A model generated the notes under the pieces. That model did no database searches. It saw nothing but the letters and a program-made list of their open reading frames with translations, and was not told the origin of the DNA. From Georgenia soli (lineage in GTDB: Bacteria > Actinomycetota > Actinomycetes > Actinomycetales > Actinomycetaceae), in the NCBI RefSeq assembly GCF_002563695.1, contig NZ_PDJI01000004.1:1240001-1304000 (forward strand): a stretch of 64,000 nt of DNA, written 5' to 3'. Position numbers and translations under genes: made by a program. Shown here in pieces: positions 18,200-26,741 of the stretch; the stretch's first letter is position 1, and each line of letters opens with the position of its first letter.

Positions 18200-18295
18200 T
18201 CAGCGACAACAGCAGGCCGCGGGCGCACACATCATGCTCGCCTGACGACAAAGGTCGACGGCGTGACGCACGGTGAGGTTCCACGGGTTCAGCAC
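18200..18295 (-). CDS. 31-residue polycysteine leader peptide
   Basis: A GTG start at 18295 has AGGAG 5 bases upstream. The peptide contains RHAVDLCRQAS in the middle and ends AACCCR, with five cysteines in 31 residues, three of them consecutive. The HxVDLxRxxS core followed by cysteines resembles the actinobacterial leader peptides found before sulfur and cysteine genes, where cysteine starvation stalls the ribosome at the Cys codons. It is transcribed toward the symporter, which begins 201 bases after the leader's stop. A TANNNT box (TACGGT on the minus strand, 18344-18349) lies about 50 bases upstream. The peptide itself probably has no function once made. Confidence 0.75.
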   Translation of the reverse strand: MLNPWNLTVRHAVDLCRQASMMCAPAACCCR

Positions 18296-18473
18296 GAACG
18301 CTCCTGAATCGGACACGGACCGCACAGATGCGGGCCGGCGCCCACCGTAACGCAGCAGACCCGGGCCTGAGTAGGGATCGCGGCCGGATTGTGACCCACG
18401 CCGCTCCCATGTCCTTCCCAACCGGCGCCGCTGGCCCTAGCGTCAGCACCATCATCGGTACGAGGAGGAACCG

Positions 18474-19739
18474 TTGCGCAAGCACGCCGATGTCCCGAGC
18501 GCCACCCCCCGGACGGCCACTCCCGGGGTGACGAAGCACGCTGCGAACCTCAGCGTCCTGGCGCCCAACTACAACCCGCTGGACGTCGTCCTGGTCTCCG
18601 GCGAGGGGTCCTGGGTCACGGACGTCGACGGCCGGCGCTACCTCGACTGCCTGGCCGGCTACTCGGCGCTGAACTTCGGGCACCGCCACCCCGGACTGGT
18701 GGCGGCCGCCCAGGAGCAGCTCGACAGCATCACCCTGACCTCGCGCGCGTTCCGCCACGACCTGCTCGAGCCGTTCGCCCGCGCCGTCACGTCGCTCACG
18801 GGCACCGAGATGCTTCTGCCGATGAACACGGGCGCGGAAGCTGTCGAGACGGCGGTGAAGGCGTCGCGCAAGTGGGGCTACGACGTCAAGGGCATCCCCG
18901 ACGGCACTGCGAGCATCGTCGTCGCGTCCGGCGCCTTCCACGGCCGCACCACCACCATCGTCTCGATGAGCGACGACCCCGAGACGCGCGACGGCTTCGG
19001 GCCCTACACGCCCGGCTTCCGGATCGTGCCCTTCGGCGACGCCGACGCCGTGGCCGAGGCCGTCGACGAGACCACCGTCGCGGTGCTGGTCGAGCCGATC
19101 CAGGGCGAGTCCGGCGTCATCATCCCGCCCGCCGACTACCTCCCCCGTCTGCGGGCGCTGTGCGACGAGCGGAACGTGCTGCTCGTCCTGGACGAGATCC
19201 AGTCCGGCCTGGGCCGCACGGGCACCACGCTCGCCCAGGACCTCGCCGGCGTCCGCGCCGACCTCACGACGCTCGGCAAGGCGCTCGGCGGCGGGATCCT
19301 CCCGGTTTCCGCCGTCGTCGGACGGCGCGAGGTGCTGAGCGTCCTGACCCCCGGCACCCACGGCTCCACGTTCGGCGGCAACCCGCTGGCGTGCGCGGTC
19401 GGCATCGCGGTGGTGGACCTGCTCGTGCCGGGCACGCTGCAGGCGCGGGCCGCCACGCTCGGCTCGGAGCTGCGGACGCGCCTCGAGGCAATGGTGGCCG
19501 AGGGGCTGCTGGCGGCGGTGCGGACGGTGGGGCTGTGGGCCGGCCTCGACGTCGAGCCGTCGCTGGGCCTGAGCGGTCGGGAGACGTGCGAGCTGCTCGC
19601 CGCGCACGGGGTGCTGGCGAAGGACACGCACGGGTCCACGATCCGGCTCGCTCCCCCGCTGACGATCGAGCGCGAGGACCTCGACCTCGCGCTCGACATC
19701 CTCACGAAGGTGCTCCGGGAGCGCCGGGCGGCCGAATAA
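18474..19739 (+). CDS. rocD: ornithine aminotransferase
   Basis: The 421-residue class III aminotransferase converts ornithine and 2-oxoglutarate to glutamate semialdehyde and glutamate. Motifs include NYNPLDVVLVSGEGSWVTDV, GYSALNFGHRHP, MNTGAEAVETAVKASRKWGY, VEPIQGESGV, DEIQSGLGRTG and TLGKALGGG with the PLP lysine at residue 269. The near-exact ornithine-delta-aminotransferase pattern (NTGAEAVETA...RKWGY) separates it from acetylornithine or GABA aminotransferases. The start is TTG at 18474 with GAGGAGGAACC upstream. It is divergent from the leader peptide and symporter. Confidence 0.94.
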   Translation: MRKHADVPSATPRTATPGVTKHAANLSVLAPNYNPLDVVLVSGEGSWVTDVDGRRYLDCLAGYSALNFGHRHPGLVAAAQEQLDSITLTSRAFRHDLLEPFARAVTSLTGTEMLLPMNTGAEAVETAVKASRKWGYDVKGIPDGTASIVVASGAFHGRTTTIVSMSDDPETRDGFGPYTPGFRIVPFGDADAVAEAVDETTVAVLVEPIQGESGVIIPPADYLPRLRALCDERNVLLVLDEIQSGLGRTGTTLAQDLAGVRADLTTLGKALGGGILPVSAVVGRREVLSVLTPGTHGSTFGGNPLACAVGIAVVDLLVPGTLQARAATLGSELRTRLEAMVAEGLLAAVRTVGLWAGLDVEPSLGLSGRETCELLAAHGVLAKDTHGSTIRLAPPLTIEREDLDLALDILTKVLRERRAAE

Positions 19740-19951
19740 TCGCTCGACGTGCCGCTCCGCCTCCTGCCAGGCTGGCGGCCATGAAGAAGAACTCCTGAAG
19801 CCGGCCGGCGCTCTGGCGCCGGCAGCGCCCGACCTGCGGCGACCGTCCAACTCTCACCGACGGGACCCTGCCCCAGGCGGCCACGGCACACGTGGCACGG
19901 ATCGCCCCTGGCCCGTGACCGTCCGGGCCCCGCCCCTTCAGGAGGTACCCC

Positions 19952-20137
19952 TTGGAACCGCTTCTGCACGCCTTCGCGCTCAACAGCCTCGGCCGCGGTA
20001 TGGCCGACATCGCCGAGCAGCCCCATCGCCCGACGACCGACCTGCGGCGCCGCAAGAGCACGCCGGTGCGCCAGCCGGCCCCGCGCCAGGCACCGCCGCG
20101 GCGGCCGTCGATCCCGCTGCGCCAGCCCAAGCGGTAG
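19952..20137 (+). CDS. small basic hypothetical protein
   Basis: The 61-residue frame starts with TTG preceded by AGGAGGTACCCC, a strong ribosome binding site that argues it is translated. Residues 1-22 could form a helix (LLHAFALNSLGRGMADI); the rest is Arg/Pro-rich. A terminator hairpin follows 28 bases after its stop. I recognise no family. Confidence 0.55.
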   Translation: MEPLLHAFALNSLGRGMADIAEQPHRPTTDLRRRKSTPVRQPAPRQAPPRRPSIPLRQPKR

Positions 20138-20165
20138 CGCGCACGGGAGGCTCGCCGTCGCCCAC

Positions 20166-20198
20166 GACGCCCTCGCACCCACCGGGTGCGGGGGCGTC
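20166..20198. terminator. terminator hairpin after the small ORF
   Basis: GACGCCCTCGCACCC and GGGTGCGGGGGCGTC form a 15-bp stem (one G-T pair) around a 3-base loop. It also separates the ORF from the type VII-like module downstream. Confidence 0.8.
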
Positions 20199-20371
20199 GG
20201 TGTGCCACTGAGGGGACTGCTGAGCGGTTGTCCGGCCAGCCTGAGGGCCGTATCCGACGACCAGTGTCCTGAGGTGACTCCGACACGGGATGTCCATGGG
20301 GAGTTCTCCCCATGGCGGCCCACCGGACACCCGGGTAGACATAGAGCCACAGCGGACGCAGGGGGCGTCCG

Positions 20372-21346
20372 GTGGACGACGCCTCTGCGTCGACCCGGGA
20401 GGGGGCTCCGTTGGGGGTCAGAGCTTTGCGGCTGCACGACATCACGGGCCCCCTCCTCCTGTCTGTTGATCTTGCCTCCTGGCACGTCCTGCTCGGCGCG
20501 CTCGACCAGGGCCCGGCCCTCGCAGTTCCGAGCGCTTTCACGCCCGATCCTGCGGCCAGCCTCTCCCCCGCCGAGCGGGCCGCCGCCTGGGAACGGCTCG
20601 CCGCCCAGGGCCTGGCCGTGACGGTCCCGCCCGACGGTGCGGGTACGCCGGCTGATCTGCTGCCCGCCGTCGTCACCGGTCTGGCGCTCTTCGGCAGGCC
20701 CGGAGTGCGGGCCCGGGTCAGCTCTCTCCACGGCTCGACGGCGGTCACCGAGGTCGCCGCCTGGGACGGCACGCGCGCCGTCGCTCTCGCCCGGCGACGT
20801 CGCACGGCGGACATGGACGCCGACGGCCCCGTGCTCGGCGAGCGAGCGGTCGAGGCACCGGCGGTCGGGGCGCCGGCGGTCGACGAGCCGGCGGTCGAGC
20901 TTGCGTTCCTCCGGTCCGAGGATCTGCTCGCCCACCTCCTGCGCGCCGTGCCGCCGGCGCCGCCCGGCGAGCGGTACTGGCCCGGGGCGCCGGTGACCGT
21001 GCCGTGGCCACGCTCCGTCGCGATGGTCCAGGCGCTCCGCGACGACCGTCCGGACGTCGCCCACCACCTCGCGGACCTGCCGGAGGAGGCGTTCGTCGCG
21101 CTCGGTGCGGTCGCCCGCCGGCTCACCGGGGCTGTCGACCTCGCGGTTCTGGGCACCGAGCACCGGACGCCGCCGTACCGCAGCTCGTGGCTGTGGACGG
21201 CGGAGGAGATCGTGCGGCTGACGGAGGCGACCCCCGAGGCCGTGGGGCTGCAGCTGAGCGGCCGCCGCACCCTGCGTGCCGAGCTGCTGGGTGCCCTCGC
21301 GGGGCTCGCCCGGGAGCAGGCCGGCCGGACGGCTGACATCGAGTGA
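20372..21346 (+). CDS. EspG-like (ESX secretion-associated) protein
   Basis: The 324-residue protein has no catalytic motif. The N-terminal ITGPLLLSVDLASWHVLLGA, the absence of transmembrane segments, the beta-rich middle and the helical end (LQLSGRRTLRAELLGALAGL) resemble EspG-type chaperones that hold type VII substrates. The neighbours support this: the next two genes overlap it and encode WXG100-like proteins. A short low-complexity EAPAVGAPAVDEPAVE repeat lies near residue 165. The start is uncertain: GTG at 20372 or TTG at 20411 (after GGAGGGGG). Naming rests on fold-level resemblance and context. Confidence 0.55.
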   Translation: MDDASASTREGAPLGVRALRLHDITGPLLLSVDLASWHVLLGALDQGPALAVPSAFTPDPAASLSPAERAAAWERLAAQGLAVTVPPDGAGTPADLLPAVVTGLALFGRPGVRARVSSLHGSTAVTEVAAWDGTRAVALARRRRTADMDADGPVLGERAVEAPAVGAPAVDEPAVELAFLRSEDLLAHLLRAVPPAPPGERYWPGAPVTVPWPRSVAMVQALRDDRPDVAHHLADLPEEAFVALGAVARRLTGAVDLAVLGTEHRTPPYRSSWLWTAEEIVRLTEATPEAVGLQLSGRRTLRAELLGALAGLAREQAGRTADIE

Positions 21347-22809
21347 CCGCGCTGACGGTCTCCGGCGGCGGCGGGTCCCTCGATGCCCGCACCACCGACA
21401 TGCGGGCCCAGGCGCGCGTGCTCGACGACCTCGCCCAGGACGTGCGCGACCTCGCGGCCCGGGTGGCCGGGGTCCCCCTCGACCCGGCCGTCCTCGCCTC
21501 CGGCCTCTACGCCCCCGTCGGCCTGGCCCGCATCCAGGCGTCCGCCGTCGCCGCCCAGCTCCCGCCGGCGGGACTGGCGTGGCTGGCCCTGGAGTACGAG
21601 GCGACCGGCTGCTACCTGCGCGGCGCCGCGGACGCGTACGACGCCGTCGACGCCGCGCTGGCCGAGGCCGCCGAAGGCCTTCGTGCCGCGGCGGGCGAGG
21701 CGATCCTCTCGACCCTGCTCCTCGCCGGTCTCGGCGCCCTCGCCGTCGGCGGCGCGGGCTGGGCCGCGACGAGGGCGTTGCCGGGCGGCGCCCGCGACGA
21801 CGTCGACGCCTGGCTCGCGCAGCTCGCCGCGGCGCTCGGCCCGGCACTGGTGGGTGGCGGCGCCCAGCTGCTCTTCGACCAGCCGTGGGTCACGGACACG
21901 GTGCTCGCCGGGGTCCCCGCGCTGGTCAACAGCCCCGGGGACCTGTTCGGGCTCCAGGAGCACCCGCTCTCCTACGAGTCCGTCGTGGCGCTGCTGCTGG
22001 CCGCCGGGACCGGCGCCGGCCTCTTCCACCACGGTCCGGTGGCCATCTCCCGCCGCCGCCGGCTCGAGGGGGCCGCACCGCGCTCCGTGGCCGACGTCTT
22101 CGCCAACCTCGACACCATGTCCGGCCCCGCGGAGAGCCAGGAGATCCGGGTGACCCACGTCGTCGGACCGGCGGGCGAGTCACGGTTCGTCGTGGAGATC
22201 CCCGGAACGGAGTCCTGGGAGCCACGCTCGACGACGAACCCCGCCGACGTGAAGACCAACCTCCAGGAGATCGCCGGGCAGGAGTCGGCGATGCGCGCCG
22301 CGGTGGAGCTCGCCCTGGCCGACGCGATGGAGGCGGCCGGGATCCCGCCCGGGGAGCGCGGGCGACCGGAGGTGCTGCTCGCCGGGCACAGCCAGGCCGG
22401 CATCGTCGCCGTCAACCTCGCCAGCGACCCCGACCCGGCCTTCCGGTACTCCCACGTGCTCGTGGGCGGCTCCCCCATCTCCCTCGCCGACGTGCCGGAG
22501 TCCGTCCACGTCCTCGCCCTCGAGCACGAGCAGGACCCGGTGCCCCGGCTCGACGGCGTATCCAACGCGCCCCGGCACCATGTCACCACGGTCGTCCGCG
22601 ACATCGCCGGCGAGGTGCCTGCCGACCTGCACGGCGCCCAGAACCCGGCCACCGCCCACGACCTGGAGCTCTACCGCCGCACCGGCGCCGTCGTGGACGC
22701 CTCGCAGGACCCTGCGGTCGCGCAGGCCCGGGACGGGCTGGCGCCGTTCTTCACCGGGACCGCGTCCGCCACGTGGTCCTACGAGGCGACGCAGGAGCCG
22801 ACGCCGTGA
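21343..22809 (+). CDS. alpha/beta-hydrolase with WXG100-like N-terminal helical domain
   Basis: The 488-residue protein starts at a GTG that overlaps the upstream stop by 4 bases. Residues 10-115 are long helices of the kind in WXG100/LXG cargo (MRAQARVLDDLAQDVRDLAA...). A hydrophobic stretch at about 119-145 (AILSTLLLAGLGALAVGG) and a second near 165-180 follow. The C-terminal half is a lipase/esterase domain with nucleophile elbow GHSQAG (Ser350), an HVVGP...VVEIPGTESW oxyanion strand, and LEHEQDPVPRLDG with a likely acidic residue. No Sec signal is present, fitting type VII export. Substrate unknown. Confidence 0.7.
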   Translation: MTALTVSGGGGSLDARTTDMRAQARVLDDLAQDVRDLAARVAGVPLDPAVLASGLYAPVGLARIQASAVAAQLPPAGLAWLALEYEATGCYLRGAADAYDAVDAALAEAAEGLRAAAGEAILSTLLLAGLGALAVGGAGWAATRALPGGARDDVDAWLAQLAAALGPALVGGGAQLLFDQPWVTDTVLAGVPALVNSPGDLFGLQEHPLSYESVVALLLAAGTGAGLFHHGPVAISRRRRLEGAAPRSVADVFANLDTMSGPAESQEIRVTHVVGPAGESRFVVEIPGTESWEPRSTTNPADVKTNLQEIAGQESAMRAAVELALADAMEAAGIPPGERGRPEVLLAGHSQAGIVAVNLASDPDPAFRYSHVLVGGSPISLADVPESVHVLALEHEQDPVPRLDGVSNAPRHHVTTVVRDIAGEVPADLHGAQNPATAHDLELYRRTGAVVDASQDPAVAQARDGLAPFFTGTASATWSYEATQEPTP

Positions 22810-23258
22810 GCGACCGGGACCTCCCGCTGCGCCTCGAGGCGCTGGCCGACGAGATGGCCGACGTCGCCGCCCGCGCCCGTGCCGTCGGGCAGGAGCTCCT
22901 GCGTGCCGGCGAGCAGACCCCGTGGGCGTCGGTCGCGGCGGACAGCTTCCGTGAGGACCTGGCCCGCACCGCCGCCGACACGGAGCGCACCGTGTCCCTC
23001 GTCCGGGCGCTGGAGACGGACTTGCGGACGCAGGCTCAGGAGGTGCGGGAGACGTTCGCGCTGATCGACGCGGCGCGGGAGTGGGTGGCCGAGCAGGCGG
23101 AGTCGGCGCGCGGGCTGCTTCGCCGAGCGTGGGACGGCGTCGTCGACGTGCTCACCGGCGACGTCGACCGGGCCCGCTGGGTCATCGACGTCGCCGGTGC
23201 AGGGCGGGACGACCTCGACCCGGGCTGGCTGGACGCCGCCCGCGCACTGCGCGACTGA
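22806..23258 (+). CDS. WXG100-like small helical protein
   Basis: The 150-residue protein starts GTG, overlapping the upstream stop (GTGA). It is almost entirely helical; PWASVAADSFREDLA has the W-x-S...F pattern seen at the helix turn of WXG100 proteins, and the second helix continues TERTVSLVRALETDLRTQAQ. The end (WVIDVAGAGRDDLDPGWLDA) is an extension. It is probably the secretion partner of the hydrolase. A longer 5' reading frame exists but lacks this character. Confidence 0.65.
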   Translation: MSDRDLPLRLEALADEMADVAARARAVGQELLRAGEQTPWASVAADSFREDLARTAADTERTVSLVRALETDLRTQAQEVRETFALIDAAREWVAEQAESARGLLRRAWDGVVDVLTGDVDRARWVIDVAGAGRDDLDPGWLDAARALRD

Positions 23259-23270
23259 CCGACCGCCCGC

Positions 23271-24194
23271 TCAGCGGTTCCAGGGCACGTCGGCGGGGCC
23301 GCGCCCCTCGTCCCCGGCGCGGGCCGGCACGACCATGACGGGTGAGATCGCGTGGTGCAGCACCGCCTGGCTCGTCGAGCCCAGCAGCAGCCCGGCGAAG
23401 CCGCCGCGGCCGCGGGAGCCGACGACGATGAGCTCGACGGCGGTGGAGAACTCGGCCATCAGCGCGGCGGCGTTGCCGTCCAGCGCGTGCTGACGGACGC
23501 GAACCTCTCGACCGGCGACCGCGGACTCGACGGCCACGCTCAGCCCCTCGCGCACATCGGCGAGCACCTCGTCACGGTCGACGGCGGCCGGGAGCCAGGC
23601 CATCGCGCCGGCGCCCGTCGCGATCGGGACGGCGGCGACGGCGGTGAGCTCCGCGTCCCACAGGATCGCCTCGTCGACGGCGCGGCGCAGCGCGATGCGG
23701 GCGGACTCGGAGCCGTCGACGCCGACCACGATGCGCCGGACGGGTGTGAACTCTCGGCCGGCGCGCAACGGCACCACCACGGTCGGGCAGTGGGCGTGAG
23801 CGGGCAGCGCGGAGGAGACGGTGCCCAGGAGCCGGTCGGTGAACCCGCCGCCGCCGCGGGTGCCGACGACGACCATGCTCGCCTCGCGGGAGAGGTCGAC
23901 GAGGACTCCGGCGGGGTCGCCGGTCTCGAGCGCGGAGGTCACGACCAGGCCTGACCCGGCTGTGCGGGCCACCGCCTCGTCGACGACCGCCTGGGCGCCC
24001 TGCTGGATCGCGGTGTCGTCCATCGCGGCGTACCCGCCGTCGAGGGAGGCGGCGGTGAACGACGGCAGCGCGTAGGCGCACACGACGTGCAGGCGCCACC
24101 CCGAGCGTCCCGCCTCGGCGACCGCCCAGTCCACGGCACCGAGGCTCGCCTCCGAACCGTCCACCCCGACCACGACGACCTTTTCGCGGGTCAT
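23271..24194 (-). CDS. universal stress protein, tandem domains
   Basis: The 307-residue protein has two Usp domains. The first starts KVVVVGVDGSEASLGAVDWA and ends VVVGTRGGGGFTDRLLGTVS; the second starts RIVVGVDGSESARIALRRAV and ends IVVGSRGRGGFAGLLLGSTS. Both carry the G-x2-G-x9-G-S/T ATP-binding loop. ATG at 24194 has AGGAGGCGGAACC upstream. It converges with the WXG-like gene, 12 bases apart. Tandem Usp proteins are common in actinobacteria and respond to hypoxia or starvation. Confidence 0.92.
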   Translation of the reverse strand: MTREKVVVVGVDGSEASLGAVDWAVAEAGRSGWRLHVVCAYALPSFTAASLDGGYAAMDDTAIQQGAQAVVDEAVARTAGSGLVVTSALETGDPAGVLVDLSREASMVVVGTRGGGGFTDRLLGTVSSALPAHAHCPTVVVPLRAGREFTPVRRIVVGVDGSESARIALRRAVDEAILWDAELTAVAAVPIATGAGAMAWLPAAVDRDEVLADVREGLSVAVESAVAGREVRVRQHALDGNAAALMAEFSTAVELIVVGSRGRGGFAGLLLGSTSQAVLHHAISPVMVVPARAGDEGRGPADVPWNR

Positions 24195-24442
24195 GGTTCC
24201 GCCTCCTTCGTTGACCGAGCGTTGACCATCAGGTGCCTTTTCCGGAACCCTATCGGCACCCGACGACCTCGACACCGGGACCTTGGAGGGCATGTCGCCG
24301 AACGGCCGAGGGAGCTCCGGCGCTCAGAGACGGCGGTGTGGCCCGGTCGAGAGCGACGGAGCCCGGGTGGCGGAGACCGAGCACGCGGAACCGGCGTTCC
24401 GCGGCCTGGGCGGAGCCGGCGTTCCGCGGCCGGACACGACGA

Positions 24443-24475
24443 CGGCGGCCCGCCCCTCGAGGGGGCGGGCCGCCG
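24443..24475. terminator. terminator hairpin after the NlpC/P60 gene
   Basis: CGGCGGCCCGCCCC pairs perfectly with GGGGCGGGCCGCCG around a 5-base loop. It lies 48 bases past the NlpC/P60 stop. The rest of the 329-bp gap to the Usp start holds only a short duplicated CCGGCGTTCCGCGGCC (24402-24435). Confidence 0.8.
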
Positions 24476-24523
24476 GCGTGTGCGGTGGGCGGCCGTGGGC
24501 CGCGGGTCACCCGGGTGGGTGCG

Positions 24524-25327
24524 TCAGGCGACGCGGATGAAGACCGGGTTGGAGATGTAGATCGGGGACTCGTACAGGGCGGTGCCCGGGCTGCGGGCCG
24601 CGATGTGCTGGCCGTTGCCGGTGTAGATGCCCACGTGCCCCGGGCCCCAGACCAGGTCGCCCGGACGGGCCTCGGCGGCGGAGACCACGGTCCCGGCGTA
24701 GCGCTGCTCCCCGGAGGTGCGCGGGAGGCTGATGCCGACCTGGGCGAAGACGTACTGGGTGTACCCCGAGCAGTCGAACCCGGCCGGGGTCGTCCCGCCC
24801 GAGACGTACGGGGTGCCGACGTACTGGCGGGCGATGTTCACGATCGCCGACGCCGACGCCGAGGGGGCCGGCGCGGCCGGGGCGGCGGCGGGGGCCGCGG
24901 CCGCGGCCGGGGCGGCCGCCGCGGGCAGCGGGGCCCGCTCGGCCGTGCGGGCCGGCGCGGACGCGCGCTCGACGACCGGGGCCGGCTCGGGCTCGGGCTC
25001 GGGGGCGGGGGTCGCCTCGGCGGCGACCTCCTCCACCGACCAGGTCACGTCCGCCGGCACGGACACCGACGGGGTCGTCACCATCGCCGAGAGCGCCTCG
25101 GAGGTCAGCGAGGTCACGTCGACCTGGGGCAGGGCCTGGGTGGACCCGGACTCCGGGGCCGCCGCGGCGGTGGTCGCGGCCATGGTGATCGCCAGCCCGG
25201 AGGACGCCACCGTCAGCAGCGAGCGGCGGGCCGTGGGACCGGAGACCAGGGACGACAGCGGGGTGGACGGGCGCCGGGCGGCGCGGTGCCGCGCACGCGC
25301 GGCGGAGGTCATGGCGGTGCTGGTCAA
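24524..25327 (-). CDS. secreted NlpC/P60 peptidoglycan endopeptidase
   Basis: The 267-residue protein has an N-terminal Arg-rich, then hydrophobic signal (RRSLLTVASSGLAITMAATT ending AAAA), a Pro/Ala/Glu linker of about 100 residues, and a C-terminal NlpC/P60 domain. The catalytic Cys lies in AGFDCSGYTQYVF, the His in GPGHVGIYTG, and the third residue near QHIAA. The enzyme cleaves D-Glu-meso-DAP-type bonds in stem peptides. TTG at 25327 was chosen because AGGAGAGG is 8 bases upstream; an ATG at 25312 has no ribosome binding site. It is preceded by a c-di-AMP riboswitch. Confidence 0.88.
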   Translation of the reverse strand: MTSTAMTSAARARHRAARRPSTPLSSLVSGPTARRSLLTVASSGLAITMAATTAAAAPESGSTQALPQVDVTSLTSEALSAMVTTPSVSVPADVTWSVEEVAAEATPAPEPEPEPAPVVERASAPARTAERAPLPAAAAPAAAAAPAAAPAAPAPSASASAIVNIARQYVGTPYVSGGTTPAGFDCSGYTQYVFAQVGISLPRTSGEQRYAGTVVSAAEARPGDLVWGPGHVGIYTGNGQHIAARSPGTALYESPIYISNPVFIRVA

Positions 25328-25343
25328 GACGAAGGCCTCTCCT

Positions 25344-25486
25344 GGCTGCCTACGAGGTGAGCTGTCGGGTTCGGGCGGGAGAACGCCCGGCACGCACCCG
25401 GCCCCGAAGGACCGGCCACGCACTTCACCCCAAGACCCGGACCACGATCCGGGCCACGAACACTGGGTCCCCCGTCCCTGCCGCGG
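25344..25486 (-). ncRNA. c-di-AMP riboswitch (ydaO/yuaA leader)
   Basis: The minus strand shows the conserved blocks of the ydaO aptamer in order: GACGGGGGACCCA, then TTGGGGTGAAG, a variable GC-rich stem (GGCCGGTCCTTCGGGGCC), and CCCGACAGCTCACCTCGTAG near the 3' end. These match the known consensus GGGGACCCA / GGGGTGAA / CCGACAGCTAACCTCGYAGGC. It ends directly before the ribosome binding site of the NlpC/P60 gene, a typical target of this riboswitch in actinobacteria, where c-di-AMP turns off cell-wall hydrolases. Outer boundaries are approximate. Confidence 0.9.
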
Positions 25487-25568
25487 GATCTCGCACCGAC
25501 CCCGGGCGGCGGCAGGGTTCGGCATCCCGCCCGGAGACTCCACGAGGAGGGTTCGTGAAGCGAGTAGG

Positions 25569-25598
25569 ACACTACCCAGGGAGATCGCCGGATGTCAC
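25569..25598 (-). promoter_or_regulatory. probable promoter of the riboswitch/NlpC transcript
   Basis: On the minus strand GTGACA (25593-25598) and TAGTGT (25569-25574) are spaced 18 bases. TAGTGT fits the actinobacterial TANNNT -10. The start would lie about 75 bases before the aptamer. Confidence 0.5.
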
Positions 25599-25997
25599 GT
25601 TTGGATCACGACCGTGTCTCACCTCACCGGTCAGGCCCCGTTTCCCGGACACACCGCCGCCGTATCGGGCCAGGACAAAAGGCCCAGGTCGCGCGGGCGC
25701 GAGTGCGGAGTCGGAGGGGCGAGGGGTTCGCTCCGAGAGCCCGCGTGACGGGATACCGGACGACGTCCTGTGACATAGCCCACGGCACCGACCCGGCGAA
25801 CGTCGTCGTCACGTCGCGATCATCTGCACGCCCGCAGCAGGACAGATGTCCCCGTATGTCCCGGTTCGCCTAGGAGCTCGGCGAGGAGCGGGGCAGCGGG
25901 CCACGAGGGCCGTCACGTGAGCAGCCTCAGCCCGTGAACGGTCAGCGGGGTAGGGACGCCTGAGCGGGGTAGGGACGGCTCAGCGGGTCACGAAGGC
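25599..25997. other. 399-bp intergenic stretch
   Basis: It lies between the NlpC promoter and the end of dtxR. I see only a short direct duplication AGCGGGGTAGGGACG at 25944-25978, followed by decayed copies that run into the dtxR stop. No gene or hairpin is supported. Confidence 0.45.
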
Positions 25998-26741
25998 TCA
26001 GCGGGTGACGAACAGGTGCCGGGTGATCTCCTCCGGCACGTCGAGCTCGACCTCGGCGCCCGGCGCGTGCAGGGACACCAGGTCCACGCCGCCACGGATC
26101 CGCAGCTCCAGCCGCCGGCCGGGACGCAGCCCGGCCTCGGCCATGCGGGCGAGCAGGTCGACGTCGACCTGCAGCGGCTCGCCGATCCGCTCGAGGACCA
26201 CGACGTAGTGGTCGGCCTCGGCTCCCCCGGCCGCGGCGGAGGGGGCACCGGCGGGCTGGAGCTCGGCAACGACGTCGGAGAGGGATCGCACCGCCGGCTG
26301 CGGCGGGGTCGGCACGATGCTCCGGTCCAGGTCCGCCAGGCCGGGGATCGGGTTGCCGTAGGGGTCGACGTGCGGGTGGTCGAGCAGGTCGAGGAGGCGG
26401 CGCTCCACCCGCTCGCTCATCACGTGCTCCCAGCGGCACGCCTCCTCGTGGACGTGGGGCCAGTCCAGGCCGACCACGTCGACGAGCAGCCGCTCCGCGA
26501 GCCGGTGCTTGCGCATGACCTTCGTGGCCTTCTCGCGGCCCTCGTCGGTGAGCTCGAGCTGGCGGTTGCCGGTCAGCACCAGCAGCCCGTCCCGCTCCAT
26601 GCGTGCGACGGTCTGCGAGACGGTCGGCCCGGAGTGCCCGAGACGCTCGGCGATGCGGGCGCGCAGCGGCACGACGCCCTCCTCCTCAAGCTCGTACACC
26701 GTCTTGAGGTACATCTCCGTGGTGTCGATCAGGTCGCTCAC
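25998..26741 (-). CDS. DtxR/IdeR-family metal-dependent repressor
   Basis: The 247-residue protein has all three domains of the iron-sensing DtxR/IdeR family: an N-terminal winged helix (LGHSGPTVSQTVARMERDGL), the metal-binding dimerisation domain, and a C-terminal SH3-like domain (LRPGRRLELRIRGGVDLVSL). Ligands fall at the classical DtxR positions: Met10, His79, Glu83, His98, Cys102, Glu105, His106. It would repress iron-uptake genes when Fe2+ is bound; the MntR subgroup lacks the third domain. GTG start, AGAAGGAG upstream. No obvious iron gene is next to it. Confidence 0.93.
   Translation of the reverse strand: MSDLIDTTEMYLKTVYELEEEGVVPLRARIAERLGHSGPTVSQTVARMERDGLLVLTGNRQLELTDEGREKATKVMRKHRLAERLLVDVVGLDWPHVHEEACRWEHVMSERVERRLLDLLDHPHVDPYGNPIPGLADLDRSIVPTPPQPAVRSLSDVVAELQPAGAPSAAAGGAEADHYVVVLERIGEPLQVDVDLLARMAEAGLRPGRRLELRIRGGVDLVSLHAPGAEVELDVPEEITRHLFVTR

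Noticed and set aside
19782..19799. Mini-ORF of five codons starting ATGAAGAAG before the small TTG gene
   Set aside because: Too short to judge, with no regulated gene or hairpin placed as in an attenuator.
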